Source: Vibrio pacinii DSM 19139 (GTDB lineage Bacteria; Pseudomonadota; Gammaproteobacteria; Enterobacterales; Vibrionaceae). From it: DNA of 64,000 nt. A program made the translations under genes and the position numbers. The DNA lies in the NCBI RefSeq assembly GCF_000711795.1, contig NZ_JONH01000020.1, positions 1-64,000 on the forward strand. The letters are read 5' to 3'. Positions 1 through 10,906 of the stretch are shown one piece after another (positions within the stretch are counted from its first letter, which is position 1; each line of letters begins with the position of its first letter). Under the pieces are notes generated by a model that was given only the letters and a program-made list of their open reading frames with translations, had not been told where the DNA came from and searched no databases.

Positions 1-58
1 GCATGTGTTAGGCCTGCCGCCAGCGTTCAATCTGAGCCATGATCAAACTCTTCAATTT
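1..58 (-). rRNA. rrs: 16S rRNA, 5' end only (gene continues beyond the left edge)
   Basis: Read on the minus strand, these bases match the highly conserved start of bacterial 16S rRNA, including AGAGTTTGATCATGGCTCAG (the universal 27F site) and the GATTGAACGCTGGCGGCAGG that follows. By E. coli numbering the mature 5' end falls near position 58. The rest of the rRNA operon lies outside the window. The operon reads away from oriC, so it is co-directional with the replication fork. Confidence 0.97.
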
Positions 59-307
59 AAGTTTTTTCGGCTCAATGAATACTGACTTCAAAACTGCGCT
101 TACTCGAAAGTAAACGGTAATTTTAAAGCTATTATCATTCCAACAGAATGATAATGAATTGACTGTGCCAAATAGCTACAAGTAGCTATTCGTATTGGTC
201 ACTCAGTTCATTGAACCCAATGTGTTTCCGAAGAAACGGTCATTGCCTAAGCAACAACCTATTGGATTATCATCAACGAGTGCCCACACAGATTGATAGG
301 TTTAAAT

Positions 308-318
308 TGTTAAAGAGC
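308..318 (-). promoter_or_regulatory. rrn leader boxA antitermination site
   Basis: The minus strand reads GCTCTTTAACA, the rrn boxA core that recruits NusB/S10 for antitermination. It is followed by the conserved leader segment AATCTGTGTGGGCACT (about 279-294), which resembles the E. coli rrn leader. The stretch 59-300 is transcribed leader containing the 16S processing stem and holds no ORF. Confidence 0.85.
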
Positions 319-350
319 GGTCGTTTGAGCCTTGCTCGAAACGGACGGCC

Positions 351-378
351 ATTTTAGCGAGTTAAAGTTTAGTGTCAA
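351..378 (-). promoter_or_regulatory. rrn promoter P2
   Basis: On the minus strand a TTGACA -35 box (373-378) is separated by 16 bp from a TAAAAT -10 box (351-356). A GC-rich discriminator (GGCCGTCC) follows, as expected of a stringently controlled rRNA promoter. It lies just upstream of boxA. Confidence 0.8.
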
Positions 379-478
379 TCACTATTTTCAAACTTTTTTC
401 AAGCGTTTCCACTTGGCTAGATGACCTGCTAATCGGTAACTCGATTCTTTCGAAGCGTTCCCGTGTCAGCGAGGGGGC

Positions 479-506
479 ATTATAGAGATCGCAGTTCTGT
501 TGGCAA
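479..506 (-). promoter_or_regulatory. rrn promoter P1 with UP-like A/T tract
   Basis: On the minus strand a TTGCCA -35 (501-506), 16 bp spacer and TATAAT -10 (479-484) are followed by the C-rich discriminator GCCCCCTCGC. Immediately upstream, 511-558 is a series of A/T tracts consistent with an UP element and Fis region. The P1 then P2 arrangement is that of E. coli rrn operons. Confidence 0.82.
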
Positions 507-560
507 CCCCTTTTTTGCGTTTTTTTAAACTTTTTTATTGTTCGATTAAAATTTACTCTA

Positions 561-583
561 AAAGGCCTATAAATCTAGCCTTT
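561..583 (-). terminator. Weak hairpin downstream of hemG
   Basis: The minus strand reads AAAGGC, an 11-nt loop, then GCCTTT, directly after the hemG stop codon. There is no long T run, so it may be a weak terminator or only a hairpin separating hemG from the rrn promoters. Confidence 0.4.
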
Positions 584-585
584 CT

Positions 586-1113
586 CTATAGATTTTGAAA
601 TTTATCGGCAAATAGAGTTACTTTTCCCCAGTTAGTATACTCAACTTCTTTACTAGTATCTGTTTCGCCACCCGTCATACTCATGATGAATTTAATCATG
701 GTTTTATCAAACCAATTATAACGCGGGTAATAAAGTGCCCCAGCAAAGACACCTATCAACTCGGGCTGCCAAGGTGACTTACTCAAAAACGTTTTAATAT
801 AAGCACTGCCTTCTGGCGTATCTTTCGCTTGGTCTTCTTTGCGAGCGGTCAGGTTGACACAAAAGAATGCTGATTTGGCTGTTTGTAGTTGAGACAAGTT
901 ATGCTCAATAAATTGATAAAGCTTTTTATTAAGGTGACCATAACGAATCGACGCACCAATCAAAACACGTTGATACTGACTGAAGTCGACACTCTCTACT
1001 GAGTGCAGGTCAATCATCTCGCAGTCGAACTCTTTCATCTGCTCACTAATGTGTTGGAAAATCTTTTTCGTTTGACCTTCTCGGGTCGAATAAAGGAACA
1101 GAGCTTTTGCCAC
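586..1113 (-). CDS. hemG: Menaquinone-dependent protoporphyrinogen IX oxidase HemG
   Basis: Flavodoxin-like enzyme that oxidises protoporphyrinogen IX to protoporphyrin IX in haem synthesis and passes electrons to the quinone pool at the inner membrane. The 175-residue protein opens with a flavodoxin FMN-phosphate loop (STREGQTKK, residues 9-17) and has the LIGASIRYGH segment near residue 51. The region around SMTGGETD near residue 145 is typical of HemG rather than plain flavodoxins. The start is GTG, supported by an AAGGAG Shine-Dalgarno 6 nt upstream. It follows trkH by 16 bp and precedes the rRNA operon, the same trkH-hemG-rrn order as in E. coli. The reaction is inferred from the family. 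Confidence 0.93.
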   Translation of the reverse strand: MAKALFLYSTREGQTKKIFQHISEQMKEFDCEMIDLHSVESVDFSQYQRVLIGASIRYGHLNKKLYQFIEHNLSQLQTAKSAFFCVNLTARKEDQAKDTPEGSAYIKTFLSKSPWQPELIGVFAGALYYPRYNWFDKTMIKFIMSMTGGETDTSKEVEYTNWGKVTLFADKFQNL

Positions 1114-1129
1114 ATTATCTCCTTAGTTA

Positions 1130-2587
1130 TTAGCTGCGCCAAAACGTCGGCGTGAGTAGTATCAGTAGTGTGAAGATTTCTAATCGGCCAAACAACATAG
1201 AAATAATCAGTACCCATTTGGCCTTATCGTTCACATCACCAAAATGCAATGCCACTTCGCCAAGTCCCGGCCCCAAATTATTTAACGTTGCCGCCACAGC
1301 AGAAAACGCGCTCAGCTCATCCATACCTGTGGCGATTAAACCAAGCATACAAACCACAAACACTAACGCATAGGCTGAGAAAAATCCCCACACCGCGTCT
1401 ACTACTCGTTGTGAAAGAGCGCTGCCACCTACCTTGATGGTATAGACGGCGCGTGGATGGACTAAACGTTTCAGCTCACGCACCCCTTGTAAGGTAAGAA
1501 GCAAAATACGGATAACCTTCATGCCGCCGCCCGTAGACCCGGCGCATCCGCCAATAAAAGAAGAGAACAGTAGCAGCACAGGTAAAAATAGCGGCCACTC
1601 GGAAAACCCCGTAGTTGTAAAACCTGCCGTGGTAGAAATTGACACCGTTTGGAACAATGCTTGATCAAACGCATCATAAAACGAATCGTACGAGTTGTGA
1701 TTAAGCAGAATTAACAGGCAGACTACAAACAGTAAGCCCTGAATAAAGAAGAAGGCACGAAACTCCGGGTCTTTCCAATAATATTTAGGATGAACCCCAC
1801 CCGATGCAAATGCGGCAAAGTGAAGTGAGTAGTTACACGCAGAGATAAGCAGAAACACAACTGTGATCAGATTAATCGCGTAACTGTCAAAGTATCCCAT
1901 ACTGGCATCATGGGTTGAGAACCCCCCAATCGCAATGGTAGAAAAGCTATGGCCTATAGCATCAAACGGTGTCATACCTGCTAGCCAAAAGGCGACTGCA
2001 CATGCAATCGTCAAGCTAAGATAGATATACCATAGCGCTTTAGCGGTTTCGGCAATTCGTGGCGTCATTTTCGAATCTTTAACTGGACCAGGAATTTCCG
2101 CCCGATAAAGCTGCATTCCACCGATACCGAGTACTGGCAGTATCGCAACGGCTAAGACGATGATCCCCATACCGCCAAACCACTGTAAAAACTGTCGATA
2201 AAACAAAATCGCTTTGGGCAAATCATCTAGGCCAACAATCACCGTCGCCCCAGTGGTCGTCAAAGCAGAAAATGATTCGAAAAACGCATCGGTCACCGAC
2301 ACATTCGGATTATCTGCAATCAAGAATGGCAATGAGCCCGCGCTACCGATAACCGTCCAGAACAGAACCACGATCAGAAAGCCATCACGTGCTTTTAATT
2401 CATGCTTATGATGACGATTAGGGAACCAACAAACCGTGCCACAAAACAGCAAGACAAAGAAAGTGGTCACGAAAGGCACACCAGCGCCGTCTCGATAGAT
2501 CAACGCCACCAACGCAGGCGCGAGCATAGAGACACTAAAAAGGGCGAGTAAGAGCCCGACGATGCGAATAATTGATCGAAATTGCAT
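1130..2587 (-). CDS. trkH: Trk-type K+ uptake channel subunit TrkH
   Basis: Inner-membrane potassium-translocating subunit of the Trk system, which works with the NAD-binding regulator TrkA (not in this window). The 485-residue length matches E. coli TrkH (483). The four pore-loop filter segments can be seen as TTTGATV (about residue 111), IGGFSTHD (about 221), TTAGFTTTGF (about 319) and NNLGPGLG (about 437), separated by paired hydrophobic helices. It sits between yigZ and hemG on the same strand with short gaps, so the three are probably co-transcribed. Confidence 0.95.
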   Translation of the reverse strand: MQFRSIIRIVGLLLALFSVSMLAPALVALIYRDGAGVPFVTTFFVLLFCGTVCWFPNRHHKHELKARDGFLIVVLFWTVIGSAGSLPFLIADNPNVSVTDAFFESFSALTTTGATVIVGLDDLPKAILFYRQFLQWFGGMGIIVLAVAILPVLGIGGMQLYRAEIPGPVKDSKMTPRIAETAKALWYIYLSLTIACAVAFWLAGMTPFDAIGHSFSTIAIGGFSTHDASMGYFDSYAINLITVVFLLISACNYSLHFAAFASGGVHPKYYWKDPEFRAFFFIQGLLFVVCLLILLNHNSYDSFYDAFDQALFQTVSISTTAGFTTTGFSEWPLFLPVLLLFSSFIGGCAGSTGGGMKVIRILLLTLQGVRELKRLVHPRAVYTIKVGGSALSQRVVDAVWGFFSAYALVFVVCMLGLIATGMDELSAFSAVAATLNNLGPGLGEVALHFGDVNDKAKWVLIISMLFGRLEIFTLLILLTPTFWRS

Positions 2588-2632
2588 GAATAGACTTATT
2601 TGTGAAGCGTGGCTTCCGACTTCCTAGTTATC

Positions 2633-3256
2633 TTATGATTTATCCAATGTGGTAACTATTACCTTGGCACCGCTTTTGTTGACTATGGTCTGGGTAAAAT
2701 CACTGACTTGGCGCAATTCGATCTCTACCACCATTGTGACCAATTCGGTGTAATCGGCTCCAACCTCATGAGCAGAAAATTGAGGCAGTAAAGACTGTAC
2801 GATTGGCACAAAACCATAGTCTAACTCTAGTCGTAACTTTGTGGTTATTTTTTTCTCAATAGTTTGAAGCGACTTAAGGGCTTGTTGTACGCCACCGCCA
2901 TACGCTTTGACTAATCCACCAGTTCCAAGCTTTATCCCCCCCGAGTAACGGGTTACCACTGCGCTAATCTCTCCAACGCCACTGCCTGCTAGTTGGGCCA
3001 GTATCGGCTTACCTGCAGTTCCCGAGGGTTCACCATCGTCACTAAATCCCCAACGCATGGAATCTTCAGGTCGGCCAGCAACAAACCCCCAGCAATTATG
3101 CCGAGCATCAGAATGACGTGCTTTAACTTGATGAACAAACGCCTTCGCCGCGGCCACACTAGGCGTGTGCGCTAAATAAGTAATAAAGACACTTTTCTTT
3201 ATTTCTTCTTCAAATTGAGTTGCTTGGGCGGGTATTAAGTAAGGCTGGTCATTCAT
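2633..3256 (-). CDS. yigZ: IMPACT/YigZ family protein
   Basis: Member of the UPF0029/IMPACT family; the E. coli homologue is YigZ (about 205 residues, this one 207). The family signature DDGEPSGTAGKPIL lies near residue 78 and is followed by VVTRYSGGIKLGTGGL near residue 102. The molecular function in bacteria is not settled; a regulatory or nucleic-acid-binding role is assumed from eukaryotic IMPACT. I chose the ATG giving MNDQPYLIP because it matches the family length. An upstream in-frame ATG (3295) would add 13 unconserved residues. It heads the yigZ-trkH-hemG cluster. Confidence 0.88.
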   Translation of the reverse strand: MNDQPYLIPAQATQFEEEIKKSVFITYLAHTPSVAAAKAFVHQVKARHSDARHNCWGFVAGRPEDSMRWGFSDDGEPSGTAGKPILAQLAGSGVGEISAVVTRYSGGIKLGTGGLVKAYGGGVQQALKSLQTIEKKITTKLRLELDYGFVPIVQSLLPQFSAHEVGADYTELVTMVVEIELRQVSDFTQTIVNKSGAKVIVTTLDKS

Positions 3257-3398
3257 GGTCTTGATAGATTTCGATTGATGAAGGCAGTGTAGCATGAGTG
3301 AGATTTGAACGTCGCCTAAGATCTGCCCAAGCGCACAATGTTAAACACTTGTTTAAAAAATGTATTGAATTTAACTAACGGCAAGTCCAAACTAAAAC

Positions 3399-3415
3399 CA
3401 CTGGTCTAACCAGAA
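3399..3415 (+). promoter_or_regulatory. FadR operator in front of fadBA
   Basis: CACTGGTCTAACCAGAA contains the perfect inverted halves CTGGT and ACCAG and closely matches the known E. coli FadR consensus AACTGGTCNGACCAGTT. It lies about 107 bp upstream of fadB. FadR represses fad genes until long-chain acyl-CoA binds it. A possible promoter just upstream (TTGTTT 3349-3354, 17 bp, TAACTA 3372-3377) would place the operator just downstream of the start site, but those boxes are weak. Confidence 0.8.
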
Positions 3416-3521
3416 TATAAATATAACCACTTTCCTTTATAGTGTCTCATGCCTCTTCACCTTGATGTTGAGCCAAAATGTTATACACACAATCCAAGAT
3501 TGTATGTCATGGAGATAGACA

Positions 3522-6880
<3,359 letters not shown>

Positions 6881-6900
6881 CATCAACCCTCTGAACATCA

Positions 6901-6928
6901 ACGCCAGCTTTTTGCTGGCGTTTTTTCT
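6901..6928 (+). terminator. Rho-independent terminator of fadBA
   Basis: ACGCCAGC, a short T loop, then GCTGGCGT is followed by TTTTTTCTTT. The T tract is only on the plus strand. It ends at the stop codon of the convergent punR gene. Confidence 0.92.
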
Positions 6929-7834
6929 TTAGTACGCTTGAAGCCAATCTTGATGAAGCTGCTGGCTGCTGCCCAGGTAATTTACCATCCACTCAATCAA
7001 ACGGTGATTATCGTCTTTACGCCATACCAAACAACACTGGCTGAGCGGTTTTTCATCTGGCAAGGTTTTTTCTACCAACACCCCATCGTTAATCAATGGC
7101 ATCGCAATATGACGAGGCATATACCCAACACCAATACCATTCTTTAAACACTCAATTGCACTGTACCAGTTAGGTAACAGTAGTCGACGCTGCTGCGGGT
7201 AATGGCCTGTATGCCTCTTGGGTAATACACTTGAGGTATCATCGAGACAGATCGCTGGAAACTGACTAACAAAAGCTTGGTTCAAGTTTTGCTGCTTAAC
7301 GCAAGGATGGCTTGGCGACATGACAAATGCCCAATCTAACGCCCCCATATCACGGACTTCGAAATCACCTCCAACTGGCACCGCCGATGTTGCCCCAATA
7401 ACAATATCAGCCCGCTCTTGGGCTATCGCTTCCCAAGAGCCATTAAATACTTCCATATTGATCTGTAGCTCAGCAAACTCAAACTCTCGGTAAAAGTCTT
7501 CAACCAAAGGCTTAAGTTTGTCGAGTTTCACTACATTATCTAGCGTCAGTTTCAGTGTTGATTGCCAACCGTGTGCCGCGCGCCGTGTTTGCGCCTTAAT
7601 CTCTTCCATTTGCCTGAGCAGCATGCGCGCTTCAGTAATAAACAGTTCGCCTGCGGCGGTCAATTTCACCTTACGCGGAAGGCGATGAAACAGCACCACA
7701 TCCAATTCTTTTTCAACTTGTCGCACACCGTAGCTAATCGCTGAGGGAACTTTGTGCAGTACTTGAGCGGCCGCGGTAAAGCTACCAAGGCGTGCAACCG
7801 TATCCAACATTTCCAACGATGATTTGGAATACAT
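6929..7834 (-). CDS. punR: LysR-type regulator of purine-nucleoside export, PunR-like
   Basis: 301-residue LysR family DNA-binding regulator. The N-terminal winged HTH (residues 1-62, with LGSFTAAAQVLHKVPSAISY) is followed by a periplasmic-binding-fold effector domain. The sequence resembles E. coli PunR (formerly YdhB): VPSAISYGVRQ, EVFNGSWEA, IGATSAVPVGG and DTSSVLPKR all have close counterparts there. It is divergent from a PunC-like exporter, which is the E. coli punR/punC arrangement. LysR regulators usually activate the divergent gene when bound to a ligand; the adenosine or inosine ligand is inferred from E. coli. Confidence 0.8.
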   Translation of the reverse strand: MYSKSSLEMLDTVARLGSFTAAAQVLHKVPSAISYGVRQVEKELDVVLFHRLPRKVKLTAAGELFITEARMLLRQMEEIKAQTRRAAHGWQSTLKLTLDNVVKLDKLKPLVEDFYREFEFAELQINMEVFNGSWEAIAQERADIVIGATSAVPVGGDFEVRDMGALDWAFVMSPSHPCVKQQNLNQAFVSQFPAICLDDTSSVLPKRHTGHYPQQRRLLLPNWYSAIECLKNGIGVGYMPRHIAMPLINDGVLVEKTLPDEKPLSQCCLVWRKDDNHRLIEWMVNYLGSSQQLHQDWLQAY

Positions 7835-7851
7835 ACCTTAACCCTTCAAAA

Positions 7852-7980
7852 AATTTGATTGATGACGAACAATTTTATCGTTTTATTTTCTTAAAATCTA
7901 AAAATAGAATAGCGAGGTAAATAAATCAGGGTTGGCGCCAACTAATATCAACTAGAAAGTAATTAAATAATTTGATTGAT
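7852..7980. promoter_or_regulatory. punR/punC intergenic control region with palindrome and direct repeat
   Basis: The 151-bp divergent region contains a perfect 12-bp palindrome, GTTGGCGCCAAC (7931-7942). It also contains a direct repeat of AATTTGATTGAT at 7852-7863 and 7969-7980, one copy beside each gene start. Either could be a LysR-type operator. No clean -35/-10 pair stood out, and the function is inference. Confidence 0.45.
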
Positions 7981-7985
7981 TGAAT

Positions 7986-9185
7986 ATGAAAATATCGAAA
8001 CTACAACTCATTTATCTCGCGGCTCTGTCCATGCTTGGCTTTATTGCCACCGATATGTACTTACCTGCATTCAAAGCGATGGAACTCGACTTTGCCACCG
8101 GACCTGAACAGATCGCGCTGTCGTTAACCATCTTTTTGGTTGGCATGGCGCTTGGTCAGTTGATGTGGGGAGTGGCATCGGACAAATTCGGTCACCGCAA
8201 CACACTCGCGGCGGGCTTAGTTCTATTTACCGTCGCCTCGTTTGGGTTGGCATTTGCCGATCAAGTTTGGCAACTGTTAACTCTACGTTTTATTCAAGCC
8301 ATCGGTGTATGCGCACCTGCGGTAATCTGGCAAGCAATGGTGATCAAGCGATATTCGGGTCAAAGCCAACAGATTTTTGCCACCATTATGCCGCTAGTTG
8401 CCCTTTCGCCCGCTTTGGCTCCTCAACTAGGGGTCATACTGGCAGACAGCTTTGGTTGGTACAGCATTTTTATCGCACTGACCTTAATGGGCGTACTGCT
8501 TGTCGCCGCAACGATCGGCCAAAATAATGATCCAGCGGAGAACAAACCAACCAGTATGAAGGCTGATATCAAAGCGCTGATTGGTTCAAAAGCGTACCTT
8601 GGTAGCGTAATGATGTTTGCTACCGCATCGGCGGCTTTTTTCGCTTACTTAACTGGCATGCCAGAAATCATGGCGCAACTGGGCTATGAAGCGAAAGATA
8701 TTGGCTTAAGTTTTATTCCACAAACCATCGCCTTTATGGCTGGCGGTTACTTGGGTAAAGTCGCGGTAAGAAAATTTGGCGATGAAAAGGTGCTGCGTCA
8801 ATTGATTGCGCTGTTTAGTGTCGCGTCGTTGCTTATCTTTATTGCATCTCAATGGCAGTTAACTTCTATCTGGCCGATCTTGACACCATTTTGTTTGATT
8901 GCAGTGGCTAACGGTGCATTGTATCCAATCGTGGTTAACCGAGCTTTAGCCAGTGCCAAACAAAGCCCTGCAACAGCCGCTGGCTTACAAAACAGCCTGC
9001 AGATATCAGTCAGCAGCCTTGCTAGTGCCTTAGTTGCCGCCATGGCCAGTCAAGCTCAACTAGTGACAGGCATTACGATTATGATCTGCATGGCAGGTCT
9101 ATGGATCGGCTATGTTATCTCAAACAAACATCTGTCCCAGCACTTCACCAAACCTGATAACGCTCGCGTAGTCAGTGAAGAGTAA
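7986..9185 (+). CDS. punC: MFS purine-nucleoside exporter, PunC-like (Bcr/CflA family)
   Basis: Twelve-helix major facilitator of about 399 residues. It begins with a TM helix containing LGFIATDMYLPAF, a Bcr/CflA-family hallmark. The loop motif GVASDKFGHRNTL (motif A type) lies near residue 60 and LRFIQAIGVCAPAVIWQ near residue 98. The latter, together with LSFIPQTIAFMAGGY, closely resembles E. coli PunC (YdhC). PunC exports purine nucleosides, so this substrate is the best guess; a multidrug role cannot be excluded. I chose the ATG at 7986; an in-frame TTG two codons earlier is possible and neither has a strong SD. It is divergent from punR. Confidence 0.8.
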   Translation: MKISKLQLIYLAALSMLGFIATDMYLPAFKAMELDFATGPEQIALSLTIFLVGMALGQLMWGVASDKFGHRNTLAAGLVLFTVASFGLAFADQVWQLLTLRFIQAIGVCAPAVIWQAMVIKRYSGQSQQIFATIMPLVALSPALAPQLGVILADSFGWYSIFIALTLMGVLLVAATIGQNNDPAENKPTSMKADIKALIGSKAYLGSVMMFATASAAFFAYLTGMPEIMAQLGYEAKDIGLSFIPQTIAFMAGGYLGKVAVRKFGDEKVLRQLIALFSVASLLIFIASQWQLTSIWPILTPFCLIAVANGALYPIVVNRALASAKQSPATAAGLQNSLQISVSSLASALVAAMASQAQLVTGITIMICMAGLWIGYVISNKHLSQHFTKPDNARVVSEE

Positions 9186-9190
9186 CCGAT

Positions 9191-9222
9191 AAAAAACGAG
9201 CCGCGTGATGCGGCTCTTTTTT
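9191..9222 (+). terminator. Terminator after punC
   Basis: GAGCCGC-GTGAT-GCGGCTC is followed by TTTTTT on the plus strand and preceded by AAAAAA. It can therefore also act for the convergent gene that ends at 9240. Confidence 0.9.
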
Positions 9223-9239
9223 AGTGCGTAAGTAAGTGG

Positions 9240-10016
9240 CTACAAACTTTTTAGCCCCCACTTTTTCGCGGTTTCATCGAAGAAGCCTTGTGTTTTCTTT
9301 AGCTCGACCCAGTGGTTAAGGTAGTTAATCCATACTTGGTCATCTTGTGGTAGTAACATCGCGATCGGCGTTGGTTTGCGTGGCGCTTTAACTGGTACAA
9401 TCGCCAGTTGGTTAAACTTCTCCACCAGCGTTGCAGCCTCAACGTTAGAGGTCACAGATACATCTGCACGTCTGGCTAATAGCTCTTGAAAATCACGCGC
9501 TGGCGCTTCAATAACAACATGCTGCGCTGACGGGAAGAAAGCTTTAACCATTTTCTCTTGTACCGTTCCAAGCGTTGCAGCGACCTTCACATCCGCCTTA
9601 TCAAAGTCACTCCAATCTGAATACTTTGCTAAGTCCTTTTTTTGTACTACGGGAACAAAAGCAAGGTAGAAATACGGCTGACTGTAACCTGCGACTTTGG
9701 CACGCGACATATTTAACGAAGCACTACCAGTAATGTCATATTTATTCGCCGTGATCCCGTTGACTAACGTTTTCCAGTCCGTCGCCACGTACTCGACTTC
9801 AACGCCCAAATCTTTTGCTAATTCGGTGGTGACATCAATATCAAAACCACGATAACTATTGGTTGCAGGATCTTTAATCGTCATTGGGTTCCAGTCACCC
9901 GTGGTCCCCACTCTTAATACACCTCTTTCAAGAATGTCTTGTAAACGACTGGTTTCAGCAACGGCTTGACCGACGGAGAGCAAGCACAATCCGAGTGCTA
10001 AGATGAACTTGTACAT
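9240..10016 (-). CDS. Periplasmic solute-binding protein, amino-acid family 3
   Basis: 258-residue secreted protein. An N-terminal signal peptide (MYKFILALGLCLLSVGQAVA, cleavage after about residue 20) is followed by the family-3 solute-binding fold. RGVLRVGTTGDWNPM and YRGFDIDVTTELAKDLG are the characteristic first-lobe segments. The same fold is used by cyclohexadienyl dehydratase (PheC), so a periplasmic enzyme is a minor alternative. The start is set by AGGGAA about 8 nt upstream of the ATG; the longer reading adds 16 non-signal residues. It is divergent from an ABC permease (10107), its likely partner, but no ATPase gene is adjacent. Confidence 0.82.
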   Translation of the reverse strand: MYKFILALGLCLLSVGQAVAETSRLQDILERGVLRVGTTGDWNPMTIKDPATNSYRGFDIDVTTELAKDLGVEVEYVATDWKTLVNGITANKYDITGSASLNMSRAKVAGYSQPYFYLAFVPVVQKKDLAKYSDWSDFDKADVKVAATLGTVQEKMVKAFFPSAQHVVIEAPARDFQELLARRADVSVTSNVEAATLVEKFNQLAIVPVKAPRKPTPIAMLLPQDDQVWINYLNHWVELKKTQGFFDETAKKWGLKSL

Positions 10017-10106
10017 TTTATATTCCCTAAAGTTGTTATGTTTATGCCACTTCATTGATAACATAGCAGCAACAAAGATATTTTTTTAGTCAATACAAGG
10101 TTTAAT

Positions 10107-10847
10107 GTGACGTCTCGTTATCTATTATTTGTGTCAATTTTATCATTAACAGGTTGTACAGATTACCAATGGGGTTGGTATGTCCTCGACCCTAGCACCG
10201 AGCAAGGTCAAACTAACTTGCTGTTTTTGCTCGCAGGCTTTAACGATACGATCCAGGTTTCCCTGCTTAGTATGCTGTTTGCCATGCTGTTAGGGCTGCT
10301 GGTGGCTTTGCCCGCACTCTCTAAGCACGCCGGAGTGCGTTTCATTAATCGCCTGTATGTCGAGTCGATACGCTCAGTGCCAGTATTAGTACTGTTATTG
10401 TGGGTTTACTATGGAATGCCGACGTTATTCGATCTGTCATTAAATCATTTCTGGGCCGGTGTGATCGCATTAACTATCGCCGAGAGTGCCTTTATGGCCG
10501 AGGTGTTTCGCGGTGGCATCCAAGCGATCAATCGCGGTCAGCATGAAGCGGCAGAGTCTTTAGGGCTTAACTATTGGCAAAAAATGCGTTTGGTGATCAT
10601 GCCGCAAGCATTCCGACAAATCCTGCCACCACTGGGGAACCAATTTGTCTATATTTTGAAAATGAGTTCACTAGTCAGTGTCATCGGGCTGAGCGACTTA
10701 ACTCGTCGCGCCAATGAACTCGTGGTTAATGAGTACTTACCCCTAGAGATTTATACTTTTCTTGTTTTTGAGTATTTAGTGTTGATTTTGGTCGTATCTC
10801 AAGCGGTGCGCTGGTTAGAAGCACGCATTGCTATTCCGAGTCATTAA
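10107..10847 (+). CDS. Amino-acid ABC transporter permease (HisM/GlnP type), GTG start
   Basis: 246-residue inner-membrane permease of the polar amino-acid uptake family. The EAA loop is AAESLGLNYWQKMRLVIMPQ, near residues 149-168. It has about five hydrophobic helices. The N-terminus (LLFVSILSLTGCTDYQ) looks like a lipoprotein signal with a lipobox-like LTGC, unusual for a permease; it may simply be the first helix. AAGG six bases before a GTG supports this start. The neighbouring divergent solute-binding protein probably supplies substrate. Its ATPase must be encoded elsewhere, perhaps the one at 28813-29550. Confidence 0.83.
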   Translation: MTSRYLLFVSILSLTGCTDYQWGWYVLDPSTEQGQTNLLFLLAGFNDTIQVSLLSMLFAMLLGLLVALPALSKHAGVRFINRLYVESIRSVPVLVLLLWVYYGMPTLFDLSLNHFWAGVIALTIAESAFMAEVFRGGIQAINRGQHEAAESLGLNYWQKMRLVIMPQAFRQILPPLGNQFVYILKMSSLVSVIGLSDLTRRANELVVNEYLPLEIYTFLVFEYLVLILVVSQAVRWLEARIAIPSH

Positions 10848-10861
10848 TCGACCAAAACAAC

Positions 10862-10888
10862 AAAGCCGCTCGGAATGAGCGGCTTTTC
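10862..10888. terminator. Bidirectional terminator between permease gene and glmU
   Basis: AAAGCCGCTC-GGAAT-GAGCGGCTTTT is an 8-bp GC-rich stem. It has T residues on the plus side and TTTGTTGTTTT on the minus side, and lies between two convergent genes. Confidence 0.85.
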
Positions 10889-10906
10889 GTTTCTTGGCGG
10901 GCGAGA

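Noticed and set aside
8165..8527. 120-codon plus-strand frame within punC
   Set aside because: A frame-shifted shadow of the transporter gene with no start signal of its own.
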